Source: JBBIRT01 sp037441725
GTDB taxonomy: Bacteria > Desulfobacterota > BSN033 > UBA1163
DNA: 17,872 nt
Assembly (NCBI GenBank): GCA_037441725.1
Contig: JBBIRT010000065.1
Coordinates: 1-17,872, forward strand
Direction of reading: 5' to 3'
Under the pieces are notes generated by a model. It searched no databases, had not been told where the DNA came from, and saw only the letters and a list, made by a program, of their open reading frames with translations. The position numbers and the translations under genes were made by a program. Numbering within the stretch: position 1 is the first letter of the stretch; every line of letters begins with the position of its first letter. Shown here one piece after another: positions 13,680 through 17,872 of this stretch.

Positions 13680-14492
13680 ATGGCGGGCATTTTAAAAGGA
13701 AAGGTCGCCATTGTCACTGGAGCTGGATCAACCCCAGGGGTATCAGATCGTCCTCCCATCGGCAATGGAAGGGCCTCCGCTATCGTTTACGCAAGGGAAG
13801 GGGCATCGATCATGGCAGTAGACATCAATCCTGAAGCGGCAGAGGAGACCAGAAGGATGATTGAGAAAGAGGGTGGAATCTGTCTTCCCTTTCAAGGGGA
13901 CATCTCTCTTTCAAGGGATTGTCTGGCCATGGTTGACCAATGTCTCAAGACCTTTGGTCGAATCGATATCTTACATAATAATGTTGGAATCGGATTACCT
14001 AAAAAAGGAGGGGCATTAGAGGTAGACGAGGAGAATTGGGATCGGGTCATGAATATCAATTTGAAAGCAATGTTTCTCTCCTGCCGTGCAGTCATTCCTC
14101 AAATGATAAAACAGGGAAGAGGTTCGATCTTGAATATATCATCCCTTGCTGCAATAAAACATTCTGTCCCTGAGCTGTTTGTCTACTCCATCTCCAAAGC
14201 TGGTGTGAATACCCTCACCCGTTGTCTGGCCTCTGAATTTGCAGATAAAGGGATAAGGGTCAATGGGATTATGATCGGATTGATCGATTCCCCCCTTATT
14301 TATAAGGAGATCCTTGAGTTATATGGGGGGGATTTGGAAAAGATGCGTAAAGATCGGAGCCAACGAGTTCCCATGAAGCGCATGGGTGAACCATGGGATA
14401 TTGCCTATACCTCACTCTTTTTGGTTTCAGATCAAGCCAAATACATCACCGGTCAAATTTTAACCGTGGACGGAGGATTAAGTCTGAGGTGA
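13680..14492 (+). CDS. SDR-family oxidoreductase with expanded cofactor loop
   Basis: This is a classical-type short-chain dehydrogenase/reductase of 270 residues, expected to oxidise or reduce a hydroxyl or keto group with NAD(P). The Rossmann motif begins TGAGS (13-17) and resumes at IGNGRA (27-32). The loop between them, TPGVSDRPP, is about nine residues longer than the usual TGxxxGIG. Other motifs are normal: VDIN (47-50) at the end of beta-2, suggesting NAD preference, GDI (73-75), NNVG (100-103), NISS (152-155) with the catalytic Ser, and YSISK (Y169, K173). It ends in TGQILTVDGG. The Shine-Dalgarno AAAGGAG is well placed. It lies 28 bases after the CoA-transferase and 29 bases before the flavoprotein. 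A 3-hydroxyacyl-CoA dehydrogenase role fits the operon but is inference. Confidence 0.9.
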   Translation: MAGILKGKVAIVTGAGSTPGVSDRPPIGNGRASAIVYAREGASIMAVDINPEAAEETRRMIEKEGGICLPFQGDISLSRDCLAMVDQCLKTFGRIDILHNNVGIGLPKKGGALEVDEENWDRVMNINLKAMFLSCRAVIPQMIKQGRGSILNISSLAAIKHSVPELFVYSISKAGVNTLTRCLASEFADKGIRVNGIMIGLIDSPLIYKEILELYGGDLEKMRKDRSQRVPMKRMGEPWDIAYTSLFLVSDQAKYITGQILTVDGGLSLR

Positions 14493-14521
14493 AGAATAGA
14501 CGATGAAGAGGAGAAAAAAGA

Positions 14522-15556
14522 ATGAAGACGAGAATCACAGAACTCTTAGGGATTGAACACCCCATCATGCTTGCCGCTATGGCCTTTATCAGTTTACCCG
14601 ACTTAGTTGCAGCCGTTTCAAATGCTGGGGGTTTAGGGATGCTCAATTCCGTGGCCTATACCCCTGACCAAATGAAGAACGTGATTCAACAGGTTCGGTC
14701 TCTAACGGATAGGCCTTTTGGAGTCAATGCCACCCTTTTATTACCCAATGCAAGAGAAAATATTGAAGTCGCTATTGAGCAAAGGGTCCCTGTTATCAAT
14801 TTTGCATTGGGAAAAGGGGATTGGATCATCAAGAGGGTTCATGAATATGGAGGGAAGGTTTTAGCAACCATCGCCATAGAGAAGCATGCACTCCGAGCAG
14901 AGATGGATGGAGCAGATGCTCTTGTGGTTACAGGTCACGAGGCAGCTGCACATGGGGCAGATATTGGTACATTGGTATTAATCCCTCTGATTGCTAAAAA
15001 GACGAATTTACCCATCATTGCAGCTGGTGGTTTTTGTGATGGGAGGGGATTGGCTGCTGCCCTAACTTTGGGGGCAGATGGAATTTCGATGGGGACTCGG
15101 TTCATGTTGACCCAAGAATGCAGGATGCATGAAAAAGCAAAAGAATTTTCTTTGAAGGCAAGCGCGGAAGACACCCTCTGTTCTGAAAAGATCGACGGTC
15201 TGCCTGGAAGATGGCTTAACACTCCAGCAGCCGTTAAGATGGCAGAAGAAAGGCCTTCACTCCTTCAGGCATTCTCAAGTGCCCTTCAGATTAGACGAAT
15301 GATGGAAGTTCCCTTTTTTAAGCTTCTTTTCAGTGGGTTTAAACAGCGAGGGGTTCAAGACCTGGCTCGACAAGCCCTTAGCATTAAAGGGATTAAACAG
15401 TTTATTGAGACAGGGGATCCGCAATCAGGGGTTTTACCCATTGGCCAGGTCATTGGTTTGATCAATGATTTACCTCCCTGCAAAGAAGTGATTGAACGGA
15501 CCGTTTCAGAAGCACAGGAAGCAATGGAGTCGTTAAAGAAAAAATTTATGCCTTGA
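14522..15556 (+). CDS. NMO-family FMN flavoprotein (nitronate monooxygenase or enoyl reductase-like)
   Basis: This is a TIM-barrel FMN protein of the nitronate monooxygenase/2-nitropropane dioxygenase family (344 residues). The N-terminus (GIEHPIMLAAMAFIS) and SNAGGLGML (33-41) are typical. VVTGHEAAAHG (135-145) stands where the family has GxEAGGHxG with the catalytic His, and the phosphate-binding parts are AAGGFCDGRGLAAAL (167-181) and GADGISMGTRF (184-194). The family also holds enoyl reductases such as FabK and the steroid-pathway enzyme IpdC. As the last gene of a CoA-thioester operon, a reductase or isomerase acting on an enoyl-CoA seems likelier than nitronate oxidation; this is inference. 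GAGGAG lies before the ATG. The 3' end overlaps the convergent ThiF-like gene by 11 bases. Confidence 0.85.
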   Translation: MKTRITELLGIEHPIMLAAMAFISLPDLVAAVSNAGGLGMLNSVAYTPDQMKNVIQQVRSLTDRPFGVNATLLLPNARENIEVAIEQRVPVINFALGKGDWIIKRVHEYGGKVLATIAIEKHALRAEMDGADALVVTGHEAAAHGADIGTLVLIPLIAKKTNLPIIAAGGFCDGRGLAAALTLGADGISMGTRFMLTQECRMHEKAKEFSLKASAEDTLCSEKIDGLPGRWLNTPAAVKMAEERPSLLQAFSSALQIRRMMEVPFFKLLFSGFKQRGVQDLARQALSIKGIKQFIETGDPQSGVLPIGQVIGLINDLPPCKEVIERTVSEAQEAMESLKKKFMP

Positions 15557-16337
15557 AAGCTTTATTTGGGCTCAATGAAAATTTTAAAGAGCACACCTTG
15601 CATCTCTCATTTCTTTTTAAATCATTGATCTGGAATTTCATATCATTGCCATTGAACCTCAGTAATTTTCCTGCCAGCGAGGGACTTTCTCCGATTAAGC
15701 ATTTGATGGCCTCTAAGGATTGAAGGTTGGCAATGACTCCAGGAATAACACCCAATACCCCAAGTCTCCTGTTCTTCTGACCCCCTTTAGTAAAAAGACA
15801 GGCCAAACATGGAGTCTTTCCAGGAATGATAGTGGTCAACATCCCTCTAAGACGGGAAACTCCTCCATAGATGAAAGGGATCTGATAAGATACACAGGCT
15901 GAATTGACTAAAAGCCTTGTGTTTAAGTTATCCAGTCCATCGATCACCACCTGAGCTTGATCAATGATTCTCATTATATTCTTCTGGGTGATCCGATGAG
16001 GAATTGGAATGATTCTTATATAGGGATTCAGTTTGGATAGCTTTTGATGAGCAATGAATACTTTCTTTTTTCCAATATCTTCTTCACTGTAAAGTATCTG
16101 CCGATTCAAATCAGATCGTTGAACGACGTCGAAATCAACCATCGAAATTTGGCCAACCCCTGCAGCCGTTAAATAAAGGGCAGAACAGCACCCAAGACCA
16201 CCCAGGCCAACGATGATCACATGAGAACTCTTTAGTCTTTTTTGGGCCTCTTTTCCAAATTCGGGAATGATCCATTGTCGATGATATCGGGCTTGTTCCG
16301 ATGGGCTCAGCACCTTTTTCCTTAAAGATTCAACCAT
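15546..16337 (-). CDS. ThiF/MoeB/HesA-family E1-like adenylyltransferase
   Basis: This cytoplasmic E1-like enzyme uses ATP to adenylate the C-terminal glycine of a ubiquitin-fold sulfur carrier. Visible landmarks are the nucleotide-binding VGLGGLG (43-49), VDFDVV (67-72), DLNRQ (76-80) with the key Arg, K91/K92, and DGLDN (133-137). Four zinc-binding cysteines are present: C177-x2-C180 and C246-x2-C249. No rhodanese domain follows, and 263 residues is the usual size of the bare enzyme. The ATG lies inside the end of the upstream beta-grasp gene (8-base overlap), so the two are translationally coupled and probably form an E1/carrier pair. Whether it serves molybdopterin, thiamine or another sulfur pathway is not decided by sequence; the Mo-hydroxylase context favours cofactor maturation. 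Confidence 0.92.
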   Translation of the reverse strand: MVESLRKKVLSPSEQARYHRQWIIPEFGKEAQKRLKSSHVIIVGLGGLGCCSALYLTAAGVGQISMVDFDVVQRSDLNRQILYSEEDIGKKKVFIAHQKLSKLNPYIRIIPIPHRITQKNIMRIIDQAQVVIDGLDNLNTRLLVNSACVSYQIPFIYGGVSRLRGMLTTIIPGKTPCLACLFTKGGQKNRRLGVLGVIPGVIANLQSLEAIKCLIGESPSLAGKLLRFNGNDMKFQINDLKRNERCKVCSLKFSLSPNKAFKA

Positions 16338-16707
16338 CCCAGCGCCAATTCATCTTAATAACGATCTCTTTTTTACCCCTTAATTTTGTATCAAGACCTT
16401 TGGATAACCCAATATAATTCTTCCCATTGACGGTGATATCATAATCAAAATCAACCTCCCTGGTCTTAGGGTTGATCGGTTCAAAGTCAACATTGGCCTT
16501 CTTATACCAATCTGATAATTCGACAAGTAATTCCCTTAAGGTCTCCCCTTTGATCTCTATCTCAATTACTCCCTTTTCCTTGGCCTCTGGCCAAGGAGCA
16601 AACATCCAGGGCATGACAATATAAGGCAATCCCTGTCGGGTTACTTCTGTTGAGGGATTGACCTTAATCCTCATTTCAACCAGACCAGGGATGATCACTG
16701 CTCTCAT
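16330..16707 (-). CDS. MoaD/ThiS-like beta-grasp protein ending in Asp-Gly
   Basis: This 125-residue protein has the plan of a ubiquitin-like sulfur carrier: a first strand (MRIKV, about 12-16), a long loop of about 28 residues, a second strand (VIEIEIKGE, 47-55), the helix LRELLVELSDWYKKAN, then DITVNGKNYIGL...GLDTKLRGKKEIVIKM and a C-terminal tail NWRWDG. MoaD and ThiS normally run about 65-90 residues and end in Gly-Gly. Here the tail ends Asp-Gly, and the first hairpin loop is enlarged. The final glycine that an E1 would adenylate is kept. It overlaps the E1-like gene downstream and follows the molybdenum hydroxylase gene after 14 bases. The Shine-Dalgarno AGGGTG is about 12 bases away and only fair. 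The family call is from pattern, not from close recognition. Confidence 0.75.
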   Translation of the reverse strand: MRAVIIPGLVEMRIKVNPSTEVTRQGLPYIVMPWMFAPWPEAKEKGVIEIEIKGETLRELLVELSDWYKKANVDFEPINPKTREVDFDYDITVNGKNYIGLSKGLDTKLRGKKEIVIKMNWRWDG

Positions 16708-16721
16708 GAGTTCATATCACC

Positions 16722-17872
16722 CTACTTCTTTTCTTTCTCTTTCTTCTCCTTAAGGGCCCAAAAGATCTTCTCTGGTTTTGCAGGAAGATCCTTGATCCAG
16801 ACCCCAGTCGCATCGTGGATAGCATTAATGATAGCAGGAGGTGCTGTACAGGTACTCCCTTCGCTTGCTTCTTTGGCTCCAAAAGGACCAAATGGATCGT
16901 TGGTGATCACGTGGATGACTCGAGTCATCGGGGCTTCATAGGCGCGCGGAAGCTTATAGTCAACCAGATTTGGGTTAAGGGTGAGTCCTTTATCCATCTT
17001 AAATTCACAATAAAGGGCAGCCCCGACCCCTGGATGATAAGATCCACCCACGACTTGGGTATCTACGGCTGGAGGATTGATGGGAAATCCACAGTCGTGA
17101 GCAATCACACTGTTATCTGTGCACCTGACCACCCCTGTCTCAAGATCGACTTCTACCTCCTGGGCATAAGCAGTAAAGCTATAGTTGGTTCCTACATCCC
17201 CTATTCCCTTCGTAAAATCTGCCAATCGATACCTCACGACCCCTCTACTGGACTGCCCCTTGCCAACAATGACCATACCGGGAGTGGTATAGCAGGCCAT
17301 TCGGACAAGTCTCTCCCAAGGGATACTCATCTGGGGATTTGTTTTCACGAAAGCCCTCTTGTTCTTTATATCCACTTCCTGTGGTTTCACCCCAAATTCC
17401 TTTGCAGCCACCTCAAGGAGTTGCCGTTTGGCATCTTCCGCAGCATTTTTAGTCGCCTCTCCTGCAAGCACAGTAACTCGACTTCCATAGGTGCCTGGAT
17501 CCACAGGCGAAAAGGCCGTATCTACTTTTCGAATATACACGTCTTTTAGATCGATCCCTAAGACCTCCGCCGTAATGGCACTCATCACCCTCTCTGCACC
17601 CTGCCCTACATCAGAGGCTCCGGTCAGGAGATTGACACTTCCGTCTTCACAAATTCTTACAATGGCAGCACAGGCATTATGACCACTCAATTTGGCTCCA
17701 CTGAGATAGGTCCCCGCAGCAAAGCCTAAACCATAGGCCTTTTCCCCCTCCACCTTCTTCCGAATCCTCCTTTCCTTCCACTGGATCGCTTCAGCCGCTT
17801 TTTCGATACATTCCTGAACCCCACAGGTGGCAACGGTCAACTCATTGATGGTTTGGTAAACCTTTCCAGGCT
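16722..17872 (-). CDS. Xanthine dehydrogenase-family molybdenum hydroxylase large subunit, C-terminal half (runs off the right edge)
   Basis: The open frame continues through the right edge without a stop (residues ...PGKVYQTINEL before the visible part), so the TTG at 17840 is not the start. About 382 residues are seen of a family protein of about 750-800. It binds the molybdopterin-cytosine-type Mo centre and hydroxylates an aldehyde, N-heterocycle or aryl-CoA, usually with separate FAD and 2Fe-2S subunits or domains. Landmarks are LLTGASDVGQGAERVM, DPGTYGSRVT, GFPINPPAVDTQVVGG and GPFGAKEASEGS, whose last Glu, 45 residues before the stop, is the expected catalytic base. The C-terminus ends in a lysine/glutamate-rich tail. 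It heads a leftward group with the beta-grasp and E1-like genes. Substrate (xanthine, aldehyde, 4-hydroxybenzoyl-CoA and others) is not determinable. Confidence 0.9.
   Translation of the reverse strand, partial: PGKVYQTINELTVATCGVQECIEKAAEAIQWKERRIRKKVEGEKAYGLGFAAGTYLSGAKLSGHNACAAIVRICEDGSVNLLTGASDVGQGAERVMSAITAEVLGIDLKDVYIRKVDTAFSPVDPGTYGSRVTVLAGEATKNAAEDAKRQLLEVAAKEFGVKPQEVDIKNKRAFVKTNPQMSIPWERLVRMACYTTPGMVIVGKGQSSRGVVRYRLADFTKGIGDVGTNYSFTAYAQEVEVDLETGVVRCTDNSVIAHDCGFPINPPAVDTQVVGGSYHPGVGAALYCEFKMDKGLTLNPNLVDYKLPRAYEAPMTRVIHVITNDPFGPFGAKEASEGSTCTAPPAIINAIHDATGVWIKDLPAKPEKIFWALKEKKEKEKK

Noticed and set aside
16815..17549. 244-codon plus-strand ORF opposite the molybdenum hydroxylase
   Set aside because: It is antisense to a well-supported gene with conserved motifs, and the translation shows no domain.
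1..17872. CRISPR arrays, tRNA genes, transposases, phage genes or toxin-antitoxin pairs
   Set aside because: Looked for on both strands by eye; no spaced repeats, cloverleaf-like genes or matching protein motifs were found.

Overview
This window looks like chromosomal DNA of a Gram-negative, probably anaerobic, Desulfobacterota/Deltaproteobacteria-like bacterium of moderate GC. The evidence is the NtrY-type sensor kinase N-terminus at the left edge, a type A RNase P RNA, sigma70-like promoters with strong Shine-Dalgarno sites, and a dense CoA-thioester catabolic locus beside a molybdenum hydroxylase. The lineage is inference; no 16S rRNA or other marker gene is present.

Layout. Positions 1-1044 (minus strand) hold the start of an NtrY-like kinase, preceded by rnpB, the RNase P RNA. 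The rnpB gene carries an extra 67-nt hairpin in its P12 region. Positions 1205-4264 hold housekeeping or unassigned genes: RNase HIII (rnhC), a convergent four-cysteine protein of unknown function, a HAD-IB phosphatase and a membrane PAP2 phosphatase. Positions 4271-6380 form a self-contained unit (promoter, gene, terminator) for a secreted tannase/feruloyl-esterase-family hydrolase with an extra C-terminal beta-rich domain.

Positions 6379-15556 are a divergent catabolic locus. Leftward from a clear promoter run an acyl-CoA dehydrogenase and an AMP-forming acyl-CoA ligase. Rightward run seven closely spaced genes: a DUF35 zinc-ribbon/OB protein, a thiolase, a second thiolase-like paralogue lacking both catalytic cysteines, both subunits of a 3-oxoacid CoA-transferase, an SDR dehydrogenase, and an NMO-family flavoprotein. 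A coherent reading is: activate a carboxylic acid to its CoA ester (ligase or CoA-transferase), desaturate it (acyl-CoA dehydrogenase), oxidise a hydroxyl (SDR), reduce or isomerise an enoyl intermediate (flavoprotein), and cleave a C-C bond (thiolase, and possibly a retro-aldol step by the cysteine-less paralogue), with DUF35 as partner subunit. The substrate cannot be read from the sequence. The neighbouring esterase makes aromatic esters one guess, and the gene classes also occur in steroid and aryl-succinate catabolism.

Positions 15546-17872 (minus strand) are the 3' end of another operon: the C-terminal half of a xanthine-dehydrogenase-family molybdenum hydroxylase, a MoaD/ThiS-like beta-grasp protein ending in Asp-Gly, and an overlapping ThiF/MoeB-like E1 enzyme. 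This looks like an enzyme with its own sulfur-carrier or cofactor pair.

The points most worth a second look are the cysteine-less thiolase paralogue beside its intact twin and a DUF35 gene, the beta-grasp/E1 pair tied to the molybdenum hydroxylase, and the repeat-like hairpin inside rnpB. No CRISPR array, tRNA, phage gene or transposase was seen.
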